DNA of 50,838 nucleotides from Mycobacterium sp. KBS0706 (lineage in GTDB: Bacteria; Pseudomonadota; Alphaproteobacteria; DSM-16000; Inquilinaceae). The first letter of the stretch is position 1; each line of letters starts with the position of its first letter. A model generated the notes under the pieces. That model searched no databases and was not told the DNA's origin. It was given only the letters and a program-made list of their open reading frames with translations. Both the position numbers and the translations under genes were made by a program. The stretch covers positions 1 through 50,838 of the forward strand of contig NZ_VCCH02000061.1 in the NCBI RefSeq assembly GCF_005938675.2, written 5' to 3'. Shown in pieces: positions 8,031-15,723 of this stretch.

Positions 8031-9506
8031 TCAGGACATCGTCTGCGGCAGGGCGGTGAAGCCGGACGCCTGCTCCATCACCTCGGCGACGCGCAGGATC
8101 GTCTCCTCGTCGAAGGGGCGGCCGAGCAGCTGCAGCCCGAGCGGCAGCCCGTCATCGCCGAGGCCGGCCGGCACCGACAGGCCGGGCAGCCCGGCCAGCG
8201 ACGCCGGCACGGTGAAGACGTCGTTGAGATACATCGCGATCGGGTCGTCCTGCTTCTCGCCGATGGCGAAGGCGGTGCTTGGCGCCGTCGGCGTCAGGAT
8301 CACGTCGCACTGCTTGTAGGCCTCGGTGAAGTCGCGGGCGATCAGCGTCCGCAGCTTCTGCGCCTTGGTGTAGTAGGCGTCGTAATAGCCGGCCGACAGC
8401 ACATAGGTGCCGATCATCACCCGGCGCTTGACCTCGCGGCCGAAGCCGGCGGCGCGGGTGTTCTCATACAGCTCGTTCAGCGACCCGCCGGTCTCGCGCA
8501 GGCCGTAGCGGACGCCGTCATAGCGCGCCAGGTTGGACGACGCCTCGGCCGGGGCGACGATGTAGTAGGTCGGCAGCGCGTATTTGGTGTGCGGCAGCGA
8601 GACCTCGACGATCTCCGCCCCCGCCGCGCGCAGCCAGTCGGCACCCTGCTGCCAGACGCGCTCGATCTCGGCCGGCATGCCGTCGACCCGGTATTCCTTC
8701 GGGATGCCGACCTTCAGGCCACGGATGTCGCCGGTCAGCGCCGCCTCGAAATCGGGCACCGCCATATCGACGCTGGTCGAATCCTTCGGGTCGAAGCCGG
8801 CCATCGAGCGCAGCATGATCGCCGCGTCCCGCACCGTGCGCGCCATCGGCCCGGCCTGGTCGAGCGAGGAGGCGAAGGCGACCACGCCCCAGCGCGAGCA
8901 GCGGCCATAGGTCGGCTTGATGCCGACGATGCCGGTGAAGGCCGCCGGCTGGCGGATCGACCCGCCGGTGTCGGTGCCGGTCGCCGCCAGCGTCATGCGC
9001 GCCGCGACCGAGGCCGCGGAGCCGCCGGAGGATCCGCCCGGCACCAGCTTGGCGTTGCTGCCGTCCTGCCGCCGCCACGGGTTCTCGACATTGCCGTAGG
9101 CGGAGGTGATGTTGGCCGAGCCCATGGCGAACTCGTCCATGTTCAGCTTGCCCAGCATCACCGCGCCGTCGCGCCACAGATGGCTGGTGACGGTCGATTC
9201 ATAGGGCGGCACGAAGTTGCCGAGGATATTGCTGCCGGCCGTGGTGCGCACGCCTTCGGTGCAGAACAGGTCTTTAATCGCAATCGGCAGGCCTTCCAGC
9301 GGGCCGCCCTCGCCGCGGGCCAGCCGGGCGTCGGAGGCCTTGGCCATCTCGATCGCCTTGTCCGGCGTCTCGGTGACGAAGGCATTCAGCTCGCGCAGGC
9401 TCTCCATCGCCGCGACATGCGCGGTGGTCAGCTCGACCGAAGAGATCTCGCGCTTCTTCAGCGCGTCGCGCGCGCCGGCGAGGGTGAAGTGGGTCGGCTT
9501 TGACAT
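8031..9506 (-). CDS. gatA: Aspartyl/glutamyl-tRNA amidotransferase subunit A
   Basis: GatA is the glutaminase of GatCAB: it releases ammonia that is channelled to GatB. The protein is 491 residues of the amidase-signature family. The Ser-cisSer-Lys triad is visible: Lys78 in PIAIKDLF, Ser159 in PGGSSGGSAAS and Ser183 in TDTGGSIRQPA, with the family spacing of 24 residues between the two serines. The ATG at 9506 overlaps the gatC TGA by one base (TGATG), and AAGGTGG inside gatC is the ribosome binding site. A GTG one codon earlier is less likely. Translation is therefore coupled to gatC. Confidence 0.97.
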   Translation of the reverse strand: MSKPTHFTLAGARDALKKREISSVELTTAHVAAMESLRELNAFVTETPDKAIEMAKASDARLARGEGGPLEGLPIAIKDLFCTEGVRTTAGSNILGNFVPPYESTVTSHLWRDGAVMLGKLNMDEFAMGSANITSAYGNVENPWRRQDGSNAKLVPGGSSGGSAASVAARMTLAATGTDTGGSIRQPAAFTGIVGIKPTYGRCSRWGVVAFASSLDQAGPMARTVRDAAIMLRSMAGFDPKDSTSVDMAVPDFEAALTGDIRGLKVGIPKEYRVDGMPAEIERVWQQGADWLRAAGAEIVEVSLPHTKYALPTYYIVAPAEASSNLARYDGVRYGLRETGGSLNELYENTRAAGFGREVKRRVMIGTYVLSAGYYDAYYTKAQKLRTLIARDFTEAYKQCDVILTPTAPSTAFAIGEKQDDPIAMYLNDVFTVPASLAGLPGLSVPAGLGDDGLPLGLQLLGRPFDEETILRVAEVMEQASGFTALPQTMS

Positions 9507-9793
9507 CACTCGACCACCTTCGGCACGGTGAAGAACCCGGCCTTGGCCGAGGGCGCGTTGGCCAACACTTTCTCGGGATAGCCGCCGTCGGTCACCTCGT
9601 CCGGCCGGCGCCGCAGCCCCTGCTGCGCCACGCTGGTCATCGGCTCGACCCCGTCGGTGTTCACCTCGGCCAGTTGCTCGACGAAGTCCAGGATGCCGGA
9701 CAGCTCGCCGGTCATGGAATCGAGCTCCGCCTCGTCGAGGCGGATGCGGGCCAGATGCGCGATCTTCGCGACGGTGGCTCTATCGAGCGACAT
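9506..9793 (-). CDS. gatC: Aspartyl/glutamyl-tRNA amidotransferase subunit C
   Basis: This small 95-residue subunit wraps around the GatA-GatB interface and stabilises the complex. It has the typical N-terminus (ATVAKIAHLARIRL), the LSGILDFVEQLAEVNTDGV helix-linker and the C-terminal GFFTVPKVVE end. It is the first gene of the gatC-gatA-GNAT operon. It diverges from an AT-rich gene and ruvX, with overlapping promoter candidates in the 93-nt gap. Confidence 0.95.
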   Translation of the reverse strand: MSLDRATVAKIAHLARIRLDEAELDSMTGELSGILDFVEQLAEVNTDGVEPMTSVAQQGLRRRPDEVTDGGYPEKVLANAPSAKAGFFTVPKVVE

Positions 9794-9827
9794 CTACAGT
9801 TTCCGTAGGCGTTTGGGATGGACGAGA

Positions 9828-9875
9828 TTGCTTAAGAAAGCGCGGCACGCTAGCACCTGAGTCCGGGTTAAACAA
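9828..9875. promoter_or_regulatory. Overlapping divergent promoter candidates (gatC / ruvX side)
   Basis: On the plus strand TTGCTT (9828-9833) and CTAGCA (9850-9855) are separated by 16 nt. On the minus strand TTGTTT (9875-9870) and CTAGCG (9853-9848) are also separated by 16 nt. The two -10 boxes share the GCTAGC core. The assignment rests on consensus similarity only. Confidence 0.35.
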
Positions 9876-9886
9876 GGACAAGCGGC

Positions 9887-10501
9887 ATGAAGCCACATAC
9901 TTCATTGCACGCAAGACGACATCAACTAGGCAAAATATCTGATATGAGAAATCAAATAGACTCCGATCCAAATAAGCTTAAATATTCCAATATAATTCCT
10001 GTTATTTCATTAATTATATCTCTATTTGCAATTGGGTTGACCATCATATTTAATTTTTACTCTATAAAAAAGGATAAATTCGATATGTCTCAACGAATTA
10101 TATCACTGTATATGTCACAAGATATTATACAAGATCGAATAAATCTTACCTCTATAATGGATAGAGAAATTGATCTGAACGCTGACAAGCTCGATACGGA
10201 TTCATCAATTACGGAATTTTCAGAATCCGTAATTTCCAAATACCATCTAGAAAAATCCGTTAATTCTCTCGATATGGTCTATAGATCTGCCTACATATGC
10301 ATAAAATCTTCCATGTGCGATGAGGACTCTATAAGAAATTTTATGTGCTCCGAAGCCATAGTTTTCTATGGGTATTTCTATTACTATACCTCGCCACCAC
10401 CGCAGCTTAGGCCGGATACGGGCGACATTGTTGAAGAATTCGCATATGAGTTTTGCGAGTTCGAAGCAGCCGACAAACCCCTGGATGGACAAGGATCGTG
10501 A
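9887..10501 (+). CDS. AT-rich unknown protein with one N-terminal membrane span
   Basis: The protein is 204 residues and of unrecognised family. Residues about 35-57 (IIPVISLIISLFAIGLTIIF) form one transmembrane helix, followed by a Lys-rich stop-transfer stretch and a soluble domain of about 140 residues with Cys and Tyr clusters. Base use is unlike everything around it: Asn, Ile, Lys and Tyr codons ending in A/T dominate from about 9895 to 10400, then composition returns to the host norm. AAGGA lies 9 nt before ATG 9887. A second ATG at 9944 has no ribosome binding site. The TGA (10499-10501) overlaps the ruvX GTG. Horizontal acquisition is likely. No function is proposed. Confidence 0.75.
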   Translation: MKPHTSLHARRHQLGKISDMRNQIDSDPNKLKYSNIIPVISLIISLFAIGLTIIFNFYSIKKDKFDMSQRIISLYMSQDIIQDRINLTSIMDREIDLNADKLDTDSSITEFSESVISKYHLEKSVNSLDMVYRSAYICIKSSMCDEDSIRNFMCSEAIVFYGYFYYYTSPPPQLRPDTGDIVEEFAYEFCEFEAADKPLDGQGS

Positions 10502-10980
10502 TAGCTGAAGTTAGAGAGATCCGAGCCCTGCTGCCCCCCGGCGGGCGGCTGATCGGCCTGGATCTCGGAGAAAAGACCATCGGCATGGCGGTGTCCGACC
10601 CCGGCCTGTCGCTGGCCTCGCCGATCGGCACCATCCGCCGCACCAAGTTCACGCCGGACGCGCAGGAGCTGCTGCGCATCGTCGACGACCGCGGCGTCGC
10701 CGGGCTGGTGATCGGCCTGCCGGTCAACATGGACGGCAGCGAGGGGCCGCGCTGCCAGTCGGTGCGCGCCTTCGCCAAGGACCTGCTGAAGCTGCGTGAC
10801 CTGCCGATCGCCTTCTGGGACGAGCGGCTGTCGACCATGGCGGTGCAGCGCCAGATGATCGAGTTCGACGTCACCCGGAAGAAGCGCGCCAAGGCGGTGG
10901 ATACCGCGGCCGCCGCCTGGATCCTGCAGGGCGCGCTGGACGCGCTGCAGTTCGGCGGCCCGCTGCCGTCCGGCGACTGA
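10498..10980 (+). CDS. ruvX: RuvX/YqgF family (putative Holliday junction resolvase / pre-16S rRNA nuclease)
   Basis: This is a 160-residue RNase H-fold protein. The family motif RLIGLDLGEKTIGMAVSD supplies the first catalytic Asp, VIGLPVNMDGSEG is the central loop, DERLSTMAV gives the second acidic site and KAVDTAAAAWILQGALD the last. YqgF of E. coli matures the 16S rRNA 5' end, and older annotations call it a Holliday junction resolvase. GTG 10498 is chosen because it gives the usual N-terminus; a TTG at 10453 would extend into the upstream gene. The start overlaps the stop of the AT-rich gene (GTGA), so expression is probably now coupled to it. Confidence 0.92.
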   Translation: MIAEVREIRALLPPGGRLIGLDLGEKTIGMAVSDPGLSLASPIGTIRRTKFTPDAQELLRIVDDRGVAGLVIGLPVNMDGSEGPRCQSVRAFAKDLLKLRDLPIAFWDERLSTMAVQRQMIEFDVTRKKRAKAVDTAAAAWILQGALDALQFGGPLPSGD

Positions 10981-10984
10981 GCGC

Positions 10985-11389
10985 CTATTCGGCGGCCGGC
11001 ACCGGGCAGCTGAGATCCCCCTCCTCGCAGTTCAGCAGCGCCTTCAGGTCGTCGGTGCGCCGGGTGGTCTCCTGCTCCAGGCACTGCGCCACGATCATCG
11101 GGCGGGCGCTGCCGCCCTCGACGCCGGACGACATGAAGTCGCATTCGGCGTCGCGATAGGCGATCCAGGCGCGCTGGGCCGCGACCAGCGACTTGGCCGC
11201 GGCCTCGCTGTCCTTCAGCCGCGCCATGACCTGCTTGTAGGCCGCGTTCAGGGCGGCATCCGCCTTCTTGTAGGCATCGCCGGCGCATTGGTTCAGCCCG
11301 GCCTGGCTGTCGTCCGGGCAGTCCTGGGCCGCGGCGGGCAAGGCCGCCAACAGAATGGCGGCGGCGGCGGCGATCACGGGCTTGAGCAT
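10985..11389 (-). CDS. Lysozyme-inhibitor LprI-like (DUF1311) exported protein
   Basis: This 134-residue protein has a signal peptide (cleavage expected after AALPAAAQ). The DUF1311 pattern follows: four to six Cys, the Q-AGLNQCAGDAYKKADAALNAAYKQVM stretch, and SLVAAQRAWIAYRDAECDF. LprI of Mycobacterium inhibits lysozyme, but for most family members this has not been tested. It would act in the periplasm. It is convergent with ruvX, leaving only 4 nt between the stops. Confidence 0.85.
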   Translation of the reverse strand: MLKPVIAAAAAILLAALPAAAQDCPDDSQAGLNQCAGDAYKKADAALNAAYKQVMARLKDSEAAAKSLVAAQRAWIAYRDAECDFMSSGVEGGSARPMIVAQCLEQETTRRTDDLKALLNCEEGDLSCPVPAAE

Positions 11390-11464
11390 CGGCGAATCTC
11401 CTCCGGTGTCCCGGCAGCATGCGCGACTTCGCCGGTCCGATGCAGGGACAAATTCCCGCGGATG

Positions 11465-12802
11465 CTAGTCCACGGCGATCTGGTCCGGCTCGGTCCGCGC
11501 CAGCCGGGCCAGCGTCTCCAGCGCCTCGCGCAGCACCTCGGGCGGCGGCGAGGCCAGGGCCAGCCGCACCGCCGCCGGCGCGTGGCCCGGGCCGGCGGCA
11601 TAGGCCGGGCCGGGAGTCAGGGCGATGCCCTTGCGCGCGGCCGCGGCGGCGAAGGCCTCCGCCCGCCAGCCTTCCGGCAGCTCGAGCCAGAGATGATAGG
11701 CGCGCGGGTCGCCCTGGATCTCCAGCCCGTCCAGCGCGCGGCGGGCGACCGCTTGGCGCGTGCGCGCGTCCTGCCGCTTCTCCGCCACCAGCGCCGCGAC
11801 CGTGCCGTCGGCCATCCAGCGCGACGCCGCCTCGAGCGCCAGGCCGCCCGGACTCCAGGGGCCGGAGCGGATCGCCGCCACCATGCGCTCGACCAGCGCG
11901 CGCGGCGACACCGCGAAGCCCAGGGTCAGGCCGGGCGCGAGGCGTTTGGACAGGCTGTCGATCACGATCGCATGCTCCGGCGCCAACGCCGCCAGCGGCA
12001 CCTCGTCGGCCAGGTAGCTGAACACCCGGTCCTCGATCGCGACCAGGTCGAGCCGCTGCAGCAGCGCCGCCAGATCCGCCCGCCGGCCCGGCGGCATCGA
12101 CATGCCGAGCGGGTTGTGCAGCAGCGGCTGCAGATAGACCCCGCGCAGCGGCGCCGCGTGGTGCGCGGCCTCCAGTGCGTCCGGCCGCAGCCCCTCCGCA
12201 TCCATGGCGATCGGCACCAGCGCGATGCCGAGCCGGGCGGCGATGCCCTTGATCACCGGATAGGTCAGCGCCTCGACCCCGACCCGGCCGCCGACCGGCG
12301 CCAGCGCCGATAGCGCCGCCGCGATCGCCTGACGGCCATTGCCGGCGAAGAGCACACGAGCCGGCTCCGGCGACCAGCCGGGCTGGGCCAGAAACGAAGC
12401 CGCCACCGCCCGTGCCGCCTGGGTGCCGGCGGCCGGCACCGCCCCCAGCGCCAGGCCCAGCGCGTCCGGCCGCAGCAGCGCCTGCAGCCCCTGCGCCAGG
12501 ATGGCCGGCTGATCGGGCAGGATCGGGAAGCTGGATTCGAGGTTGATCGGCGCCTGCCAGGGCTCGGCCAGCACCGAGGCCGGCACCGGCGCGGCGGCGC
12601 GGACGAAGGTGCCGCGCCCGACCTCGCCCGACACCAGCCCGCGCCGGGTCAGCTCGGCATAGACCCGGGCGGCCGTCGAGGCGGCGATGCCGCGGCGATA
12701 GGCGAAGTCGCGCTGCGGCGGCAGCCGGTCGCCCGGGCGCAATTGCCCCGAGGCGATCTCGCCGGCGACGGCGTCGGCAATGGAGCGGAAATCGTCCAGC
12801 AT
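11465..12802 (-). CDS. MocR-type regulator: GntR HTH fused to PLP-dependent aminotransferase domain
   Basis: The protein is 445 residues. Residues 1-70 are a GntR winged helix (FRSIADAVAGEIASGQLRPG, then the ASTAARVYAELTRRG recognition region). The rest is a fold-type I aminotransferase domain with Asp258 (VAIEDRVF) for the PLP pyridine nitrogen and Lys286 (DSLSKRLAPG) for the Schiff base. Such regulators (PdxR, GabR, TauR) sense PLP or amino compounds and usually act on a divergent gene and on themselves. ATG 12802 is chosen because it gives the compact N-terminus seen in the family. Upstream in-frame codons run into the divergent promoter. The opposing gene encodes a DUF1127 protein, and clustered palindromes lie between. 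Confidence 0.9.
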   Translation of the reverse strand: MLDDFRSIADAVAGEIASGQLRPGDRLPPQRDFAYRRGIAASTAARVYAELTRRGLVSGEVGRGTFVRAAAPVPASVLAEPWQAPINLESSFPILPDQPAILAQGLQALLRPDALGLALGAVPAAGTQAARAVAASFLAQPGWSPEPARVLFAGNGRQAIAAALSALAPVGGRVGVEALTYPVIKGIAARLGIALVPIAMDAEGLRPDALEAAHHAAPLRGVYLQPLLHNPLGMSMPPGRRADLAALLQRLDLVAIEDRVFSYLADEVPLAALAPEHAIVIDSLSKRLAPGLTLGFAVSPRALVERMVAAIRSGPWSPGGLALEAASRWMADGTVAALVAEKRQDARTRQAVARRALDGLEIQGDPRAYHLWLELPEGWRAEAFAAAAARKGIALTPGPAYAAGPGHAPAAVRLALASPPPEVLREALETLARLARTEPDQIAVD

Positions 12803-12807
12803 GCTAA

Positions 12808-12884
12808 ATTGCTCCGAGAGCAATACAGTGATTGCACCGACATCATGCCCGGAGCAATCTCCGAATGCAATCCCGCAATTGCGG
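12808..12884. promoter_or_regulatory. Cluster of ATTGC/GCAAT sites: candidate MocR operator
   Basis: The 131 nt between the MocR gene and the DUF1127 gene holds several copies of one short word: inverted repeat ATTGCTCCGAGAGCAAT (12808-12824), ATTGC at 12831, GGAGCAAT (12851-12858), ATGCAAT (12865-12871), and the perfect palindrome CCGCAATTGCGG (12873-12884). Clustered repeats are typical of GntR/MocR operators. Confidence 0.55.
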
Positions 12885-12933
12885 CGTCTGGGCATGGGCC
12901 CCCCGCCGGCTGCGGGCCAACAGGAGACCTTCC

Positions 12934-13146
12934 ATGTCGACGCGCGTTGTCGAGCGCCGCGTTCCCCGCTCTGCCCTGTCCGATCCCGTGGCCTTCGCCG
13001 GGCTTGGGCAGATCTTCGGCCTCTGGCTGCGGCGCGCGCGAACCCGACGCCAGCTCGACTCGCTGAGCGACCATGAGCTGCGCGACCTCGGCCTCGATCG
13101 CGGCGCCGCCACGCGCGAGGCGGCAAAACCGTTCTGGCGAGGCTGA
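12934..13146 (+). CDS. DUF1127 small protein
   Basis: This 70-residue protein ends with the DUF1127 motif LSDHELRDLGLDRG, preceded by a basic helix (LWLRRARTRRQLDSL). DUF1127 proteins are short alphaproteobacterial factors; some take part in RNA turnover and in phosphate/carbon metabolism, for example in Agrobacterium. AGGAGA lies 8 nt before ATG 12934. An upstream in-frame start at 12832 lies within the regulatory palindromes and is rejected. It is divergent from the MocR regulator, so likely a target. A paralogue lies at 15218. Confidence 0.85.
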   Translation: MSTRVVERRVPRSALSDPVAFAGLGQIFGLWLRRARTRRQLDSLSDHELRDLGLDRGAATREAAKPFWRG

Positions 13147-13225
13147 GCCTCGCCTGCTACCGGCCGGCAGGGTATGGTGGCGCCCAGCCCCTGCCCTGCC
13201 GGAGGCGGCACCCTGCCGCAGCCCG

Positions 13226-14056
13226 ATGAGCGATATCTCGGCCGACACCCTGCTGCAGACCGAGACCGTCGCCATCCGCGACGTCGCCTGCGACGGCGCG
13301 TGCCGGCACAGGAGCGCCGAGGAATGCGCGGCAGCCACCCATCTGGTGTTTCCGTATCGCGGCGTCTTCGTCCGTCATCTCGGCAGCGACGACGCCGTGG
13401 GCGAGGCCAACCAGGTGCTCTTCTTCAACCCGGACGAGGGCTACCGGATCAGCCATCCGGTCGAAGGCGGCGATTCCTGCCTGGACCTGGTGGTCGAGGA
13501 CGCGCTGCTGCGCGAACTGGCGCCGCCGGAGCTGCTGCAGGACGGCGCGGCGACGGCGTTCCGCCCGCATCGGCTGCGCATCGATGCGCGCAGCCAGGCC
13601 CTGGTGGCGCTGCTGCGGCATAGCCTGAGGCGCGAGGCCGCCGAGACGCTGGAGGCGGAGACCCTGGCCCTGACCCTGGTGCGGCGCGCCATCGGCGAGC
13701 GCACCTCGCACAAGGCCGGGGCCAGCCGCAGCCTGCAGAAGCTGGTCGACCGGGCCAAGCTGGCGCTGTCCGCCGACCTGGCGCGGCGCTGGACCCTGGC
13801 CGAGATCGCCGCCGAGGTCGGCGTCTCGCCGGTCTACCTGACCCAGGTGTTCCGGCAGGTCGAGGGCATGCCGCTATATCGCTACCAGCTGCGCCTGCGG
13901 CTGGCACGGGCGCTGGACCTGCTGGGCCGGTACGACGACCTGACCGCCCTCGGCCTCGATCTCGGCTTCTCCAGCCACAGCCATTTCAGCGCCGCCTTCC
14001 GCCAGGCCTATGGCCGCAGCCCGGCGGAATTCCAGCGCTCGGTCCGGCTGCGCTGA
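13226..14056 (+). CDS. AraC-family transcriptional regulator
   Basis: The protein is 276 residues. The N-terminal half is a cupin-like sensor domain (THLVFPYRGVFVRHLGSDD, ANQVLFFNPDEGYRISHPV). The C-terminal half holds two HTH motifs (WTLAEIAAEVGVSPVYLTQVFRQ and LDLGFSSHSHFSAAFRQAYG), with the usual closing PAEFQRSVR. The ligand is unknown. ATG 13226 gives the standard N-terminal length. It lies between the first DUF1127 gene and a zinc-ribbon/hydrolase pair, and may regulate the latter, although no operator is evident. Confidence 0.9.
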   Translation: MSDISADTLLQTETVAIRDVACDGACRHRSAEECAAATHLVFPYRGVFVRHLGSDDAVGEANQVLFFNPDEGYRISHPVEGGDSCLDLVVEDALLRELAPPELLQDGAATAFRPHRLRIDARSQALVALLRHSLRREAAETLEAETLALTLVRRAIGERTSHKAGASRSLQKLVDRAKLALSADLARRWTLAEIAAEVGVSPVYLTQVFRQVEGMPLYRYQLRLRLARALDLLGRYDDLTALGLDLGFSSHSHFSAAFRQAYGRSPAEFQRSVRLR

Positions 14057-14156
14057 CCGGCCTCGCCAAAAATCCCTAAAGAATCCGACAGCGGCCCCGC
14101 CGCCCGGAATGCTCTCCTTCCCTTGCCCGGACATCGGGCGGAGAAGGAGAACCTTC

Positions 14157-14306
14157 ATGAGCGAGAGAACCTGCGCGGCCTGCGACTGCGAGCTCGATGC
14201 CGAGACGATCAAGGTGACGATCGGCGGCCAGACGGTGGAGGTGTGCTGCGAGGACTGCGCCCGGGCGCTGCGCGAGGCCGACGCCTCGACCGCAAGCGGG
14301 GAGTGA
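14157..14306 (+). CDS. Mini zinc-ribbon-like protein
   Basis: This 49-residue protein has two cysteine knuckles: CAAC-DC near the N-terminus and VCCEDCARAL near the C-terminus, with a KVTIGGQTVEV strand pair between. The pattern resembles TRASH/YHS-type metal-binding knuckles, but the family is not certain. AAGGAGA lies 6 nt before ATG 14157. The stop is 3 nt before the alpha/beta hydrolase start, so the two form an operon. It may be a metal-binding partner or sensor; nothing in the sequence shows which. Confidence 0.75.
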   Translation: MSERTCAACDCELDAETIKVTIGGQTVEVCCEDCARALREADASTASGE

Positions 14307-14309
14307 TCG

Positions 14310-15176
14310 ATGCGCTCCCTGGAAGCGGTGATCGAGACGCGCCGCGTCGCGACGCCGTCGGGCAGCATCGCCTATGCCGAGGCAGGCGCCGGGCCGGTGG
14401 CTCTGTTCGTCCACGGCGTGCTGCTGAACGGCCATCTGTGGCGGCACCAGCTGGCGCAGCTGTCGGATATCCGCCGCTGCATCGCCGTCGACCTGCTGGC
14501 CCATGGCGACACCGAGATCGCGCCCGGCCAGGATGTGTCGGTGACCGCCAATGCCGTGATGCTGCGCGAATTCCTCGATGCGCTCAGCATCGAGCAGGTC
14601 GACCTGGTCGGCAATGACAGCGGCGGCGGCATCGCCCAGATCTTCGCGGCGACCAACCCCGAACGGGTGCGCAGCCTGGCCCTGACCGACTGCGACGCGC
14701 ATGACAACTGGCCGCCCGAGGCGTTCAAGCCCTTCCTGGCGATGGCGGCGGCCGGCGGCCTGCGCGGCGCCCTCGACGCGATGCTGGCGGACAAGGACGT
14801 CTACCGCTCGGCCGGAGCCCTCGGCCCGGCCTATGAGCATCCCGGGCGGGTGACCGACGACGACATCGAGACCTATCTGCGGCCGCTGGTGCGCAGCGCG
14901 GCGCGCACCGACGACTTCCGGCGCTTCCTCGCCGCCTTCGACGGCCGCCACACGCTGGCGGTCGAGGACCGGCTGCGGACCCTGGCGGCGCCGACCCTGA
15001 TCGTCTGGGGCACCGACGACGTCTATTTCGACGTCAAGTGGTCGCACTGGCTGGCCGAGACGATCCCGGGCACCCGCAGGCGCGTCGAGCTGAAGGGCGC
15101 GCGGCTGTTCTTCCCCGAGGAACGCGCGGTCGAGCTCAACCAGGAGCTGCGCGCGCATTGGGGCCTTCGGCGCTAG
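14310..15176 (+). CDS. Alpha/beta hydrolase with atypical catalytic residues
   Basis: The protein is 288 residues with the alpha/beta hydrolase fold: oxyanion segment FVHGVLLNG, and nucleophile elbow VGNDSGGGIAQ, where Asp103 holds the nucleophile position (G-N-D-S-G). That is haloalkane-dehalogenase-like, not the serine of esterases. IVWGTDD is the acid region. The C-terminal element that normally carries the catalytic His (GxGH-F) reads ELKGARLFFPEE, with no His. The protein may be a hydrolase with other chemistry or a non-catalytic member. It directly follows the 49-residue Cys-rich protein and is probably co-translated with it. Confidence 0.8.
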   Translation: MRSLEAVIETRRVATPSGSIAYAEAGAGPVALFVHGVLLNGHLWRHQLAQLSDIRRCIAVDLLAHGDTEIAPGQDVSVTANAVMLREFLDALSIEQVDLVGNDSGGGIAQIFAATNPERVRSLALTDCDAHDNWPPEAFKPFLAMAAAGGLRGALDAMLADKDVYRSAGALGPAYEHPGRVTDDDIETYLRPLVRSAARTDDFRRFLAAFDGRHTLAVEDRLRTLAAPTLIVWGTDDVYFDVKWSHWLAETIPGTRRRVELKGARLFFPEERAVELNQELRAHWGLRR

Positions 15177-15217
15177 CCGGCCCCGTCCGCAGCCCTTCCC
15201 TCTGCAGGAGAGACACC

Positions 15218-15421
15218 ATGTCGACCTACGCCTTCGAGCGTCAGGCCGCTACCGCTCGCCCCGGCTTCGCCACGGGCCTGATGCAACAGGTCGCGCTGTG
15301 GCTGCGCCGGTCGCGCACCCGCCCCCGGCTGTGGACGCTGAGCGACCACGAGCTGCGCGACCTCGGCCTCGAGCGCGGCACCGCCGACCGCGAGGCGCTC
15401 AGGCCGTTCTGGAGAGGTTAG
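15218..15421 (+). CDS. DUF1127 small protein (second copy)
   Basis: This 67-residue protein is closely similar at its C-terminus to the product at 12934: LSDHELRDLGLERG, then a short tail ending PFWRG in both. The N-terminal halves differ. AGGAGA lies 6 nt before ATG 15218. Tandem or local duplication of DUF1127 genes is common in this group. It lies downstream of the alpha/beta hydrolase and may be transcribed with it. Confidence 0.85.
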   Translation: MSTYAFERQAATARPGFATGLMQQVALWLRRSRTRPRLWTLSDHELRDLGLERGTADREALRPFWRG

Positions 15422-15497
15422 AGCAGAATGAATTGAGGTTGGATCACGTCAATGCAATCGGGCAGGAGCTGACGGGATGTCGAGCATCTTCAGATTA

Positions 15498-15626
15498 CCT
15501 CTCCCGCCTGGCGGGAGAGGTCGGGATCGCGTCAGCGAGACCGGGTGAGGGCTGGCCCAGGCCTCGACAAAATCCCCTCACCCGGAGCCGCTTCGCGTCT
15601 CCGACCTCTCCCGCAAGCGGGAGAGG
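15498..15626. repeat. 129-bp composite palindromic repeat, copy A
   Basis: Two inverted halves each have an outer hairpin (CCTCTCCCG...CGGGAGAGG), a TCGG link, an inner GC hairpin or its remnant, and a GGGTGAGGG block. The element is almost the exact reverse complement of the one at 24738-24865, with only a handful of differences over about 128 nt. It occupies most of the 302-nt gap between the DUF1127 gene and oppA; no gene is seen there. Confidence 0.85.
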
Positions 15627-15680
15627 CAATCGCGCAATCCTTGCTTGGTCTGACCCAAAATCCTCCGGCGCGCAAGAGAA

Positions 15681-15706
15681 GCCCCGCCTCCGAGAAGAGG
15701 CGGGGC
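15681..15706 (-). terminator. Terminator hairpin downstream of oppA
   Basis: A 10-bp perfect stem GCCCCGCCTC/GAGGCGGGGC with a 6-nt loop lies 18 nt past the oppA stop. On the minus strand it is followed by CTTCTCTT, a weak T-rich tail. Confidence 0.6.
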
Positions 15707-15723
15707 CAGCGGCTCCGAAACGG

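Noticed and set aside
12832..12933. N-terminal extension of the first DUF1127 gene
   Set aside because: It runs through the operator palindromes and lacks a ribosome binding site, while ATG 12934 has a good one and gives normal length.
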